Assembly: GCF_013394165.1 (NCBI RefSeq)
Contig: NZ_CP041330.1
Span: forward strand, 1,914,501-1,978,500
Direction of reading: 5' to 3'
DNA length: 64,000 bases
Source of the DNA: Pseudoalteromonas sp. Scap06
GTDB taxonomy: Bacteria > Pseudomonadota > Gammaproteobacteria > Enterobacterales > Alteromonadaceae
Shown here piece by piece: positions 16,678 through 25,897 of the stretch. Under the pieces are notes generated by a model that was not told the origin of the DNA, did not search any database, and saw nothing but the letters and a program-made list of their open reading frames with translations. Every line of letters starts with the position of its first letter. The first letter of the stretch is position 1. Both the position numbers and the translations under genes were made by a program.

Positions 16678-17523
16678 CTAACAGTTCAAAAAATCAATCA
16701 CCTCTTCTTGCACATCAATATAATCGTCTTCTGACATATTTAATGTTGCTAAAACTTGTTTTTCTATGTCATCCCAATCTTTAGTGGTGTCACCGCGTAA
16801 AACACTATTAACCAAATTTTCAGACATTTTTAAAACGCTGTAACACAATTGTTGATTACTTCCAGTTATATCACTTAGCATACTCAAATCGTGATGACGT
16901 AAAATAAGCTGGCAAATATCTACAGGTAAATGCCAGCTGGTCGCTAAATAGTAACCCACAGTGGCATGATTAGTTCCATATAAGCGCTCTTCTATATCTA
17001 TTAAGCTTTCTTTATGGGTATTATTTGAAGTATGTAAAGCACTCACGTAATTATCGAATTTAATTGCCATCGGCACAATGCCACAATCATGAAATAAACC
17101 CAGCGTATACAAGTACTCAACGGGAACATTGTTTTTTATACGTTGCCCAATAATCATATTTACATCAGCAATTTCTGATGCGGTATCCCAAAAACGCTCC
17201 AAACTAATGCAACATTCTTTTTGGGCGAACATTTGCTTTAGCTTTAAGCTAGGTACTAAAGCTTCAATGCCATTCCACCCTAAAAACATAATAGCCTGTT
17301 TAATATTTGACACACTACGAACTAAGCCATAAGCAGGTGAATTAACTATCTTTAGAATAGCTGATGCAATAGCAACATCTTTAGCGATGATTTCTGCGGC
17401 GTCTGAGAGCGAGGGCTCCTGTGCAGATGCTAATATTTCAAGATCATTTAAGATTTGTGGTTTTGGTGGGATAACAAAGTTTTTGTTTACATCAGATAAC
17501 ACCTGCTCATTAACTACAATCAT
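16678..17523 (-). CDS. HDOD domain protein
   Basis: 281 residues. The segment from about residue 18 to 215 matches the HDOD domain: IPPKPQILNDLEIL, IIAKDVAIASAILKIVNSPA (near 45-64), IKQAIMFLGWNGIEALV, then LFHDCGIVPMA and YLATSWHLPVDICQLILRHH. HDOD resembles the HD phosphohydrolase fold but usually lacks the full metal site; such proteins take part in signalling, often with cyclic di-GMP or chemotaxis genes. No output domain is attached. GGAGG lies 10 bases before the ATG. It is not obviously in an operon. Confidence 0.88.
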   Translation of the reverse strand: MIVVNEQVLSDVNKNFVIPPKPQILNDLEILASAQEPSLSDAAEIIAKDVAIASAILKIVNSPAYGLVRSVSNIKQAIMFLGWNGIEALVPSLKLKQMFAQKECCISLERFWDTASEIADVNMIIGQRIKNNVPVEYLYTLGLFHDCGIVPMAIKFDNYVSALHTSNNTHKESLIDIEERLYGTNHATVGYYLATSWHLPVDICQLILRHHDLSMLSDITGSNQQLCYSVLKMSENLVNSVLRGDTTKDWDDIEKQVLATLNMSEDDYIDVQEEVIDFLNC

Positions 17524-17659
17524 CGATGTCTAGCCTCCAGCTAAGCTATATGGATTATTTATTTTATTCCATTTGAACTTTTATACTAGAAGTTGATTAA
17601 AGATTTATCAATTTGTAGGTGCTAAATAGGTAGAGCAAAAATATTTTTTTAAACAACAT

Positions 17660-17689
17660 AAGCACACGCCAATGTCTAGGCGTGTGCTT
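17660..17689 (-). terminator. Terminator after the porin gene
   Basis: Stem AAGCACACGCC / GGCGTGTGCTT with an 8-base loop, 11 bases beyond the stop of the leftward porin gene; the T-run on that strand is weak (TTGTTT). Confidence 0.7.
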
Positions 17690-17700
17690 TGAATATTGAT

Positions 17701-18999
17701 TTAGAAGTAATAGCCAATATTAATGTTGAAGCGACGCTCAGTTTCGCTGCTATCGCCCGCTAATGAACCACCAACAAATGGCATATTTTTACCATGAACT
17801 AAGTCAAAGTAAGTAAATAAACCACCAGCAGCTACCGAGAAACCGGTTACGTTCATCCACGTATCTCTGCTGTTGTCTGATTTGTCGTAAATTGCACTAT
17901 AGTCGTTGTAAAACTGTAAGTTTGTTACCGCGCCCCATTGTACCGGTACACTGTATGCTACGTTTGCACTCGACATTGTTGCCTCTGCCGCCATGCTGTC
18001 GTAAAACGAGTAAGCGCCCACAGCAATACGGTTTACGTTATCAATATCGTAGTTATATTCACCGTGTTGAAGTTGTAAGTTCCAAGGGCCCATATTACTG
18101 TTTAAATGTAATGCCCACGCGTTGTAGTCACCTGCGCGGTCAACACCGTCATGCAAGCCACCAGCAAGTGCCGACACACCTATTTCAGTTTTACCACCTT
18201 CATGTTCTAGGTGGTAGCCGTAACGGCCTGAGAACGTATTATACTCGCCTATAGCATTAGTAGGCTCAGCATAAACACCATCTCCAGCTTCTCTAAAGCC
18301 AACAATGTCGTAAGAATAGCGATCGCTGCGGTTATCTACATAACCATCAACACCACCTAATTCATCATTTTTGAAAAAACCCAAATCAAGCTGCCAGTTA
18401 TCAGCAATATTACGCTTAAATAACACCCCTAAATCGTGGTCGTCTTCAAGGCCAACATAATAGTTAGTGCTGAAAAAGTAGTTATGTGAGTTGTATGGCC
18501 AGTTACCAAAAGGAACCTTGGTAATACCTGCTTGAACTTGCCAATCATCAGCAAAATCGTAAGCTGCATAAGCGTATTTAACAGCGGTCATATAATCAAA
18601 AAAGCGAATTTCAGCGTTTAACTTTACATCACCAACGTCGCCTGAGAAATTTAAGCGAAAAATATCAAAGTCAAAATCGCCGCCGCGATTTTTATTATCG
18701 TCATCATACGAAGTATGGCTGTAGTTGGTTCGAACAGCACCGCCAATTTTAATTCCCTGAGGCTTGTGTTCATGTTTAGCTACTTTAACTTCAGCTATAT
18801 CTTCTTTCTCTTCAATGGTGCGCTCGATTGATTTTTCACTTTTTTGCTCTGCTTTTGCAAGTTGCTTTTGCAGCATTTCCACTTGTTTTTGTAAGCTGCT
18901 TAATTGCTGCTTAACTTTATCAAGATCTGTATCTGCATGTGCCTGATGTGAAAAAACAACCATAGCCACTGCCAGTGCTAAAGGTTTCATAGGTGTCAT
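17701..18999 (-). CDS. Outer-membrane porin, O/P (phosphate-selective-like) family, with N-terminal coiled coil
   Basis: 432 residues; AAGGA six bases before ATG 18999 supports the start. A signal peptide ending HQAHA precedes a coiled-coil segment (VKQQLSSLQKQVEMLQKQLA and following, residues 28-70), then a 16-strand-type beta-barrel rich in alternating aromatic residues with conserved segments LNAEIRFFDY, VQAGITKVPFGNWPY and a final FNINIGYYF with terminal Phe. These are features of porin O/P and related DcaP-like trimeric porins, where the coiled coil extends into the periplasm. Substrate unknown; phosphate, pyrophosphate or small organic acids are possibilities. Confidence 0.8.
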   Translation of the reverse strand: MTPMKPLALAVAMVVFSHQAHADTDLDKVKQQLSSLQKQVEMLQKQLAKAEQKSEKSIERTIEEKEDIAEVKVAKHEHKPQGIKIGGAVRTNYSHTSYDDDNKNRGGDFDFDIFRLNFSGDVGDVKLNAEIRFFDYMTAVKYAYAAYDFADDWQVQAGITKVPFGNWPYNSHNYFFSTNYYVGLEDDHDLGVLFKRNIADNWQLDLGFFKNDELGGVDGYVDNRSDRYSYDIVGFREAGDGVYAEPTNAIGEYNTFSGRYGYHLEHEGGKTEIGVSALAGGLHDGVDRAGDYNAWALHLNSNMGPWNLQLQHGEYNYDIDNVNRIAVGAYSFYDSMAAEATMSSANVAYSVPVQWGAVTNLQFYNDYSAIYDKSDNSRDTWMNVTGFSVAAGGLFTYFDLVHGKNMPFVGGSLAGDSSETERRFNINIGYYF

Positions 19000-19342
19000 A
19001 ATTTGTCCTTGCTTGCCTTGTTGATATTATTAACTCGAACTTGGTCAGCGTGAGCTAAGTACCTGCTTGATTTTACATGTTGTTTTACAATGATAACGTA
19101 TTTTTACAACTCTTCAATTACACTTTATGATTTTGCGCAACACACCAGCAACACACAAACTACTTTTAAGCAGGATAAGTATGACAATTGCTCATCACTT
19201 TTATAAATGAAAGCAGTAGCTTGCAAAATTAAAGCTTAAAAAAGCAGAGTCATCACGCACCTATTTTAATGTGTTATTATTTGAAAAATCATATTTAAAT
19301 CAGCCAGTTTACTGCTGCACATATAAATTAAGGCTCTGAAAA
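19000..19342. other. Intergenic region between divergent porin and small-protein genes
   Basis: This 343-base AT-rich stretch should hold both divergent promoters. No ORF of useful length, hairpin or clear operator was seen. Confidence 0.4.
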
Positions 19343-19588
19343 ATGAAAAATAACGATACCTTTAACACGATTGCTACGTTAATTTTTAAGCATCTTTATA
19401 ATAACTTTCCAACTCCAAGCCAGTTAGATCCTGAACAATTAATTAGCGATGCCTCAGATCATCAAGGTGAGCAAATAAAAGGAACTATCGCGTTTCTTCT
19501 TCATGAGGAATATATATTTTCAACGCCTAGCGCCGCTTTTTTGCTAACAGAAAAAGGCTTTAGCCACGCTTTGTGCCCTAAATTTTAA
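19343..19588 (+). CDS. Small hypothetical protein, possible winged-helix fold
   Basis: 81 residues, ATG 19343. The middle and C-terminal parts (EQIKGTIAFLLHEEYIFSTP, then AAFLLTEKGFSHAL) read like a winged helix: a recognition-like helix, a beta hairpin and a terminal helix, as in small YjcQ-like or PadR-like proteins. There is no signal peptide. I cannot assign a family. It stands alone and is followed by a hairpin that serves as terminator for the convergent SPFH operon. Confidence 0.6.
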   Translation: MKNNDTFNTIATLIFKHLYNNFPTPSQLDPEQLISDASDHQGEQIKGTIAFLLHEEYIFSTPSAAFLLTEKGFSHALCPKF

Positions 19589-19611
19589 ACTCACCGTTTA
19601 AAAAGCGATAC

Positions 19612-19646
19612 CACAAAAAAAGCCCTAGCAATTAAAGCTAGGGCTT
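19612..19646 (-). terminator. Terminator of the SPFH operon (possibly bidirectional)
   Basis: Stem AAGCCCTAGC / GCTAGGGCTT with a 7-base loop. On the minus strand it is followed by TTTTTTGTGG, a proper U-tract; on the plus strand the T-tract is short. Confidence 0.85.
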
Positions 19647-19664
19647 GATAATGATTTTTAAAGG

Positions 19665-21008
19665 TTATTTTTTCTCTTTTTCTAAACGCTTTTTAAGACT
19701 CAATGCCGCATCTGCAGCCAACAAACGCATAAATTCAGAGCCGTTGTTTTGTTCGCCTTGACCCGCACCTATAACAATTTCAGGCACTAAGCGGCTGTTA
19801 CCTAGGCTATTAAATAAAGCAGTTTGAATTTTAACTTCCGCTTTAAGTGTTTCATCAAAAACATATTTAGGATCAAGTGCTGCTGACTTTGCGCGTAAAC
19901 GTGCTTCAGCTAATACATCCATGCCTAATGCCTCTAAGCGTTGCTGTTTTAAGATTTCTTCTTGCTCTTTTGCAAGCTCAGCCTTTACTGCAACACGCTG
20001 TTGTGCAGAAATAATTGCATTGGCTTTTATTCGCTCTGCATCAATTTGCTCTTTAATTTTTAGCTTTTCAGACTCAGCTCTTTGCTTTGCAATCGCTTGT
20101 TCGCCTAATGCAACTTCTGTACGTGCTTGTTGCTCTGCCTTTTTAAGGTTTTGTCTTGCAAGGGCTTCATCTGCTGCAGCTTGCTTTTGCGCCTCTAAGC
20201 GCGCATTTACCTTATTTTCGTAATCAATATCAATAATACTCGCATCAACCACCGTTATACCGTAAGAGCCTAAAATAGGTGCATTACGCAGCGGCTTTCC
20301 TTCAGCATCTTTCTTTATATTAATCGTAACGCGTTGTTGCTTACTTAAATTGCTTAAATCGTCAGACTTGTCACGCTCGCCAGTACTAATAATTTGCTCA
20401 GTAACAAAAATGCCATTAGTTAGTTGATCAGAAAAATCTTGGCTTAATTGACCATTACCACCTGAATAATGTTGCTCAACCGACATCATACGTGCAGACG
20501 CTTTTACATTTTCTGTAGTGGCACGCATTAAAAGGTTAGAGATGAGAGTCTCTTGGGAACCAAATTCTTCATGAATTTTTAATAATCCACGTAAAGCACC
20601 CGACTCACTTGCAGGTACATTACCTGGTAATCTAAAACGTGATACTCCTCTGGCGCCACCAGTTGTCGTATCCAAAAATCGAATAGGAATGAGTGGTACA
20701 ATGGCACTGGCTGTTGCACTGCTATCACCGGTAAAGTTAATCGAGATAACTTTTTTATAGGCTGATGTGGTGCCAAATGCTTTTAAGTAAGGACCAGCTT
20801 GGTTTATTACCGTTAAATTACCAGTAAAAGCTGATTGGTGAACAAGCCGTTCATCGGCTTCATTCCATGAAATAACCTGCGATGTTAATGTTGCAATCAC
20901 TGCTAACACCACAACAACTGACGTTAATAAAATTACATTACGACGGCCAAAACGTGCCATAAATGATGTATTTTTTGCCTCTGCGACGGCTTGTTGCTCG
21001 CTATCCAT
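19665..21008 (-). CDS. SPFH/Band-7 (prohibitin-like) membrane protein
   Basis: 447 residues. One membrane anchor (NVILLTSVVVVLAVIATL, residues 25-42) is followed by an SPFH domain (about residues 50-260, e.g. GPYLKAFGTTSAYKKVISIN) and a long Ala/Glu/Lys-rich coiled coil (residues 270-380: ARLEAQKQAAADEALARQNL onward). A conserved tail (PEIVIGAGQGEQNNGSEF) ends it. SPFH proteins form large ring-like membrane scaffolds and can regulate membrane proteases. The gene overlaps the upstream small membrane gene by 8 bases, indicating translational coupling and a shared complex. Confidence 0.85.
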   Translation of the reverse strand: MDSEQQAVAEAKNTSFMARFGRRNVILLTSVVVVLAVIATLTSQVISWNEADERLVHQSAFTGNLTVINQAGPYLKAFGTTSAYKKVISINFTGDSSATASAIVPLIPIRFLDTTTGGARGVSRFRLPGNVPASESGALRGLLKIHEEFGSQETLISNLLMRATTENVKASARMMSVEQHYSGGNGQLSQDFSDQLTNGIFVTEQIISTGERDKSDDLSNLSKQQRVTINIKKDAEGKPLRNAPILGSYGITVVDASIIDIDYENKVNARLEAQKQAAADEALARQNLKKAEQQARTEVALGEQAIAKQRAESEKLKIKEQIDAERIKANAIISAQQRVAVKAELAKEQEEILKQQRLEALGMDVLAEARLRAKSAALDPKYVFDETLKAEVKIQTALFNSLGNSRLVPEIVIGAGQGEQNNGSEFMRLLAADAALSLKKRLEKEKK

Positions 21009-21339
21009 TTTTAGTACTCTCCATGTTTAATTTCTTTTTAACAAAATAAGTAATTTCTTGTTCGCTTAAGTGCGCACAAAAGCTACCCGATCGATGCAAA
21101 TCTATAAATGTTGCAAGGATCTCTTGTTTGCCTTTAATTGTTTTTTCCTGGTTTTCTTGGGTTTGGTTTTTCTCGCTAAGTTGAGCAATAAGATCATCAA
21201 TGATGGTGTCTTTATCAAATAACACATTATATTCTTTTGACTTTCTTACTCGGCTCTTACGTACATTGCTGTAAATCACATAAAGCGCCACACACAAAAT
21301 AATAACAAGCGTACTTAACCCAATAATATAAAAAATCAT
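21001..21339 (-). CDS. Single-pass membrane protein coupled to the SPFH gene
   Basis: 112 residues: an N-terminal membrane helix (IIGLSTLVIILCVALYVIYS, residues 4-23), a basic stop-transfer patch (RKSRVRKSK), then a charged helical segment that may form a coiled coil and a compact C-terminal part (IDLHRSGSFCAHLSEQEITY). Its stop codon lies inside the start of the SPFH gene (ATGGATAG overlap). I do not recognise a named family; the context suggests a partner or adaptor of the SPFH assembly. Confidence 0.75.
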   Translation of the reverse strand: MIFYIIGLSTLVIILCVALYVIYSNVRKSRVRKSKEYNVLFDKDTIIDDLIAQLSEKNQTQENQEKTIKGKQEILATFIDLHRSGSFCAHLSEQEITYFVKKKLNMESTKNG

Positions 21340-21827
21340 AACGTCTGCTTATATTAATTGAATAATTAACCCTAACAACAAATGTAACGGTTAAATCACA
21401 AATGTTAAGCCGATAATTTTACAGAATAACGCCCCAAATAACAGAATTAATACTTGGCTCTTGTATATTTTTGTAAAAATTAAAATAGAAAAGTTTAATA
21501 TCTGAAGTCTCAACATCAACAATGTTACTTTTAATGAGTGTGGGTGACAGCCGCTTAGAGTCAACGGTAAACATATTCTGCTCAAACTTTTATATTGAAT
21601 ATTAAGCCATTTATCCTTTTTAAAATAAGCTGATTTCAAAGTGAAAAATGCAATAATTTCCGAGTAAAGTTAAAAATATTTTAATTTTTTCTGGCGAAGA
21701 TCAAAATGCGGCCTACCCTTAGTATGTGAATTAGGTACTGATTATTTGCTCAAAATTAAATCATATGGGCATGCAGTTGATCATTTACGTTACATCAAAC
21801 CACTTGTTAGTGAAAAAGGATATAAAG
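21340..21827. other. AT-rich intergenic region before the secreted protease gene
   Basis: Nearly 490 bases between divergent genes. No convincing small gene: a minus-strand reading frame at 21391-21639 has no ribosome-binding site and an implausible composition. It should contain both promoters. No strong palindrome was seen. Confidence 0.4.
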
Positions 21828-23960
21828 ATGAAAAAATGTAAATACGCAGCATTGCTCGCTTCAGCTATCTATGCACAATACAGTTTTGCTGCAATCGATG
21901 AGCTCACTATTTTACAACACACTCAAGAAGCAAAAAAAACCACAATTGCCAAACACGCTAATACCCATGTAAATCTTTCTAGGCAATTTACAATCGAAAC
22001 AACACAAGGTCCTGTAATTACTCAAACTGTATCGCACCCTAATGCTGATTATATAAAGCTACATTTTAGCCAAGTAGATCTAAATGGTGACGCAAAGTTA
22101 ATCGTTAGAAGCGAAGACAACTCAGAGCGATATGAATATAGTAGGAATAATATGGACGCTGCAACAATCGATAGCTTAAACGGAGATGATGGTGTGCATT
22201 CATTTTCTTCTATGTCGGTTTCAAATGACAGCGTTATCATTGAATATTACCCTGATCCAAAAAACAGTAAGCAGCAACACCAGTTTGGTGTTATTGATAG
22301 CTATTTTTACGGCACTGAAAGTGCCAATATAAATATCAATGAACAAAATAAACCTGCCCCTTTGTCTACCTGCGGTATTAATGAGCGCAAAGATGTGCAG
22401 TGTTGGGCTAATTCCAACCCAACAGAGTTTGACCGCAGCCGCCCCGTAGCACGCCTAGTAATTGGTGGCCGCAGCTTATGTACCGGTTGGCGCGTTGGCA
22501 GCGATAATAAATTATTTACCAATAACCACTGTATAGAGACTGCATCTGAGCTTGCCTCTACAGAAGTGTGGTTTAACTACCAAAATAAAAGTTGTAATGG
22601 GACAACCAGAGAAACCACTGTAAAAGTAACAGGTAAAGAGTTTTTTAAAACTGATTACACGTTAGATTACACCCTATTTAGTGTTAATGACTTTGCCAAT
22701 ATTGAACAGTTTGGTTACTTAGGGCTTGATGTGCGAAACGCACAGCAAAGTGAACGTATTTATATTCCGCAACATGGTTCAGGTAATCCTAAGGAGCTGT
22801 CGATTGAATCTGATCAAGACACCAATGGTTTGTGCCAAGTTAATGCCCCCTCAACGAATGGGCGTGGAAGTAATACTGATATTGGATACTATTGTGACAC
22901 TATAGGCGGCTCTTCTGGTTCTCCTGTTGTTGCAGCATCAAGTAATCGTGTTATTGCACTTCATCATTTAGGCGGATGCTACAATAAAGGCGCCAAAATA
23001 AGTAAGATTTGGCCCCAAGTCGCAACTTACTTTAATAACACAGTGCCTGTTGGCGATAACGACGGTAATACACCACTGCCACCTACCGCACGTTTTGAAT
23101 ACAGCTGTGAGCAATTACAGTGTAATTTTGATGCAACAAGCTCCAGCTCAGCAGGTACTATCAATAGCTATAGTTGGAACTTTGGCGATAATCAAACCGA
23201 TACAGGTGCAACTGTAGTGCATAATTTTGTATCTGAGGGTGATTACGACGTCTCTGTTACGGTGCAAGATAGTAACAATAATACAAACACGCTAACCCAA
23301 ACGATTAGTGTTTCAAATGGCTCACCAACAGAAGTTGAATTAACTAAAGGGCAAGCATTAACAGGCCAAAGTGCAGCATTAAATCAAGAGACTATTTACT
23401 ATATTGATGTACCTGCAAATAGCACTAACATCTCAATCGACATAACGGGTGGTTCAGGTGATGCAGACCTCTATGTTAAAAAGAGTAGAGTGCCAAGCAC
23501 AAATAATTACGACTGCCGCCCATTTAGAAATGGTAACAATGAAAGCTGTAATATAAGTCAAGGAGAAGGTCGTTTTTACATTATGCTTAAAGCGTATAAC
23601 AGCTATCAAAACGTAACTATCGTGGCTAATTATGAAAATAGCGCACCACCTACAGATAATGACACTCGCGTATTAACGTCTCGTGCTTATGGATTTCCAG
23701 ATTTTTGGCAGCGCTATAGTTATGTAGTACCTACAGGCGCAACCACTGTAAACATAAAAACATTGGGTGGCGAGGGAAATACTAACCTCTATGTTCGAGC
23801 GGATGCAGCGGTAACAAAAACACAATATGATTGCTTATCGAACAACAAAGACAACAATGAAAGTTGTATCTTAGAAGTGAGTTCAGGCCAGACATTACAA
23901 ATCGGCTTGTTAGGTGTCACTAATTACGATTGGGTTAAGCTTGTTGCAACTGCAAAATAA
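21828..23960 (+). CDS. Secreted trypsin-like serine protease with PKD and two PPC domains
   Basis: 710 residues from ATG 21828 (AAAGGA upstream; the earlier start at 21765 would spoil the signal peptide). Signal peptide ends near YSFA-AI. A trypsin-type domain spans about residues 190-420: His234 in NNHC, an Asp in DYTLDYTLF (276 or 280) and Ser363 in GGSSGSPV form the catalytic triad, and a CTGW segment opens the domain. A PKD domain follows (about 425-505, SYSWNFGDNQTD), then two pre-peptidase C-terminal domains (about 515-605 and 615-710), each with a SGDADLYVKK- or EGNTNLYVRA-type motif. Such extracellular proteases degrade proteins for nutrition; the PPC and PKD parts aid secretion or substrate binding. 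Confidence 0.92.
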   Translation: MKKCKYAALLASAIYAQYSFAAIDELTILQHTQEAKKTTIAKHANTHVNLSRQFTIETTQGPVITQTVSHPNADYIKLHFSQVDLNGDAKLIVRSEDNSERYEYSRNNMDAATIDSLNGDDGVHSFSSMSVSNDSVIIEYYPDPKNSKQQHQFGVIDSYFYGTESANININEQNKPAPLSTCGINERKDVQCWANSNPTEFDRSRPVARLVIGGRSLCTGWRVGSDNKLFTNNHCIETASELASTEVWFNYQNKSCNGTTRETTVKVTGKEFFKTDYTLDYTLFSVNDFANIEQFGYLGLDVRNAQQSERIYIPQHGSGNPKELSIESDQDTNGLCQVNAPSTNGRGSNTDIGYYCDTIGGSSGSPVVAASSNRVIALHHLGGCYNKGAKISKIWPQVATYFNNTVPVGDNDGNTPLPPTARFEYSCEQLQCNFDATSSSSAGTINSYSWNFGDNQTDTGATVVHNFVSEGDYDVSVTVQDSNNNTNTLTQTISVSNGSPTEVELTKGQALTGQSAALNQETIYYIDVPANSTNISIDITGGSGDADLYVKKSRVPSTNNYDCRPFRNGNNESCNISQGEGRFYIMLKAYNSYQNVTIVANYENSAPPTDNDTRVLTSRAYGFPDFWQRYSYVVPTGATTVNIKTLGGEGNTNLYVRADAAVTKTQYDCLSNNKDNNESCILEVSSGQTLQIGLLGVTNYDWVKLVATAK

Positions 23961-23976
23961 ATAATATCATTCCCCT

Positions 23977-24011
23977 AAAAAAGCACTGTAGTGAACCTGC
24001 AGTGCTTTTTA
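23977..24011 (+). terminator. Terminator after the protease gene
   Basis: Stem AAAAGCACTG / CAGTGCTTTT with an 11-base loop and a T-run. Confidence 0.85.
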
Positions 24012-24130
24012 TTTGGTTTTAATATACTCTTTTAATGCAGGCGTAATAAACATCACAATAAATAAAAAATACCACCTATTACAAAAAGAACTCATAGTTA
24101 GTCGTTATTAAAAAACATAATCCGATCTCG

Positions 24131-24943
24131 CTATTGAGTGCGTGATAATAGCTTCAAAACTTGTTTAACTACCATTTCTGGCTCATCATTTTGTGGATAG
24201 TGGTAACTTTTACTGGTTAGCACTATCTCACCTTGAGGAAAAGCATTAGCCCAGTTTGAATGCAGTTCTCCCCACATTTCACGCCCTTTTTCAGTAAAAA
24301 ATAACACCGATGGATTTTCATATTTTTTAACTGAGGCAATAACCGTCACGGGAATATCTGCTATTTGTGGATAATCGGGCAGAGGTCGCTTCGACCAAAA
24401 GTCTAAATACTGATTCGACATGCCGCTTTTCATATCATCACGTTTTATAGCGGCAATTTCTTTTTCAGCGCGCGGTAAATCAATCTTACGCATAATATCA
24501 ACATCATGCTCTGAGGCGGGTTCAATTAACATTAACGCTTTAATGTTATTGGGGTAGCTTGCTGCAAATACCCTTGCGATATAAGCACCATAAGAATGCG
24601 CCATATAAACTACCGGTTCATCAATTTTTAGCGCTTTGAGTAATAATAAAGCCTCAGCAGCATACTCTTCTGAGCTATAGTTTTTCTTTATTTGCGCTGA
24701 GCCGCCATTGCCAATTCGAGAATAGCGAATTACTTTTGCATGCTTGGTAAGCGAGTTATAAATGGGATCCCAATCACTAAGCCCTGCAGAGCCACCCGCC
24801 TCGAGTAAAATAGTGTGTTTGCCACTACCCGCCATTTCATATTCAATATCAAAGCCATTTACTTTAACTTTAGCAAGCTCAGCAAACACAGCGGTTGAGG
24901 TGATTAATACCCAAAATAGAATCGTTTTTATTATTAGTTTCAT
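24131..24943 (-). CDS. Exported alpha/beta hydrolase
   Basis: 270 residues with a signal peptide (MKLIIKTILFWVLITSTAVF, cleavage near VFA). The fold is the alpha/beta hydrolase type: an oxyanion-hole region LLEAGGSAGLSDWDPIY near residue 46, the nucleophile elbow AHSYGAY with serine near residue 117, an acidic residue after strand 6 or 7, and a late histidine in SKSYHYPQNDEPE near residue 252. Substrate unknown; esterase or lactonase activity would be typical. It is a single gene, facing the protease gene. Confidence 0.82.
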   Translation of the reverse strand: MKLIIKTILFWVLITSTAVFAELAKVKVNGFDIEYEMAGSGKHTILLEAGGSAGLSDWDPIYNSLTKHAKVIRYSRIGNGGSAQIKKNYSSEEYAAEALLLLKALKIDEPVVYMAHSYGAYIARVFAASYPNNIKALMLIEPASEHDVDIMRKIDLPRAEKEIAAIKRDDMKSGMSNQYLDFWSKRPLPDYPQIADIPVTVIASVKKYENPSVLFFTEKGREMWGELHSNWANAFPQGEIVLTSKSYHYPQNDEPEMVVKQVLKLLSRTQ

Positions 24944-25100
24944 ATTGTTAAAATAGATTAGTAGTTAGTTTAAGTTTATAACATTATAAATAGAGCGAAA
25001 AAACCTTAATGGATGAATTAATCATTCTACTCTTTTTGGAGTTTTTCACCTGACATCTTATACAGCCATGTAACCGTTTATGGAAAAAGGTTGGTAGACT

Positions 25101-25223
25101 ATGGGTTATAAAGTCGCGCCCTGGTACTTTGAATTTGTGATAGTAGGCATTGCCGTTTCAACAATTGGGCTAATGCGATTGTTTAGAGCATTTTGGGGTG
25201 TCGGGATAAAAAGAAAGCGCTAG
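25101..25223 (+). CDS. 40-residue single-pass membrane protein
   Basis: The reading frame ATG 25101 to TAG 25221-25223 gives MGYKVAPWYFEFVIVGIAVS followed by a continued hydrophobic helix and a basic tail ending KRKR. One membrane helix with positive C-terminal flank suggests an inner-membrane small protein. AAAGG lies about 10 bases before the ATG. Family not recognised. The clear amphipathic layout argues against chance, but the short length leaves doubt. Confidence 0.5.
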   Translation: MGYKVAPWYFEFVIVGIAVSTIGLMRLFRAFWGVGIKRKR

Positions 25224-25270
25224 TTAGGAGCTAGAGCTTTTACTTTATAGTTCATGGCATATAGATATTT

Positions 25271-25474
25271 TTAGCTATTAACTAGAATCCTATATTTAAC
25301 TAAATCGACATGACTATATAGATTTTTGACACCTTTACCCTCTTCAATGAATCCTACTTCATCGAGGTGTATGCCTGCTGTATTACCTTCTATTACGCGC
25401 CCTTTAGCAACCAATACATCATTCTTCATTAGAGATATGATTTTATTATTAAGTTCACCATTCTTATATTCCAT
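25271..25474 (-). CDS. Small hypothetical protein
   Basis: 67 residues from the ATG at 25472-25474, which follows AAGGAAAA; the longer reading from 25507 lacks such a site. The protein (MEYKNGELNNKIISLMKNDV at the start, a central KGRVIEGNTAGIHLDE) looks like a small beta-rich domain, distantly reminiscent of PilZ or SH3-like barrels, but no motif is decisive. It sits at the left edge of the mobile-element scar and may belong to it. Confidence 0.55.
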   Translation of the reverse strand: MEYKNGELNNKIISLMKNDVLVAKGRVIEGNTAGIHLDEVGFIEEGKGVKNLYSHVDLVKYRILVNS

Positions 25475-25642
25475 TACATTTTCCTTTTTTGATTGAAGAT
25501 GCAACATATCAGATTAGTCGACATTATAAAAAATAAGATACTTACGTAACCTTAGAAACTTGCGCTGTGCTAATAAGAAGTATGACACCTAATAATAGTT
25601 ATTTGTTATGCACAAAATGACAGTGTATTTTATTAACGATTA

Positions 25643-25897
25643 GTGGTTATTATAGCGCGGGTTACTTGTCCAAATTGCGAAGCTAAAGCAACAATTACGT
25701 CACGCAAAAAGCAAAGCGCCCATGTGGTTAATTTATATTGCTCGTGTACTAACACTAAAGAGTGCGGGGCTACGTTCCGTATTACCCAATCGTTTGATCA
25801 CTTCTTAAACCCGCCTTGTAAAACCACTGCGCAATTAGCAGCATCGCTTATTAAAAACCTACCGCGTGAAGAACAATTAGAATTAATTGGTCTATAA
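25643..25897 (+). CDS. Ogr/Delta-type zinc-finger protein (P2-like phage late activator)
   Basis: 84 residues. The cysteine pattern CPNC (residue 9) ... CSCTNTKECGATF (near residue 33) with the following FRITQSFDHFLNPP is that of the Ogr/Delta family, which activates late genes in P2-like phages and their satellites by contacting RNA polymerase. The start is uncertain: GTG 25643 is the first option and has no good ribosome-binding site. No other late phage genes are present, so this is probably a relic or a domesticated regulator. A decayed integrase gene lies 0.6 kb away. Confidence 0.75.
   Translation: MVIIARVTCPNCEAKATITSRKKQSAHVVNLYCSCTNTKECGATFRITQSFDHFLNPPCKTTAQLAASLIKNLPREEQLELIGL

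Noticed and set aside
21391-21639. 82-residue minus-strand reading frame before the protease gene
   Set aside because: No ribosome-binding site, odd composition, and no domain; it lies in a divergent promoter region.
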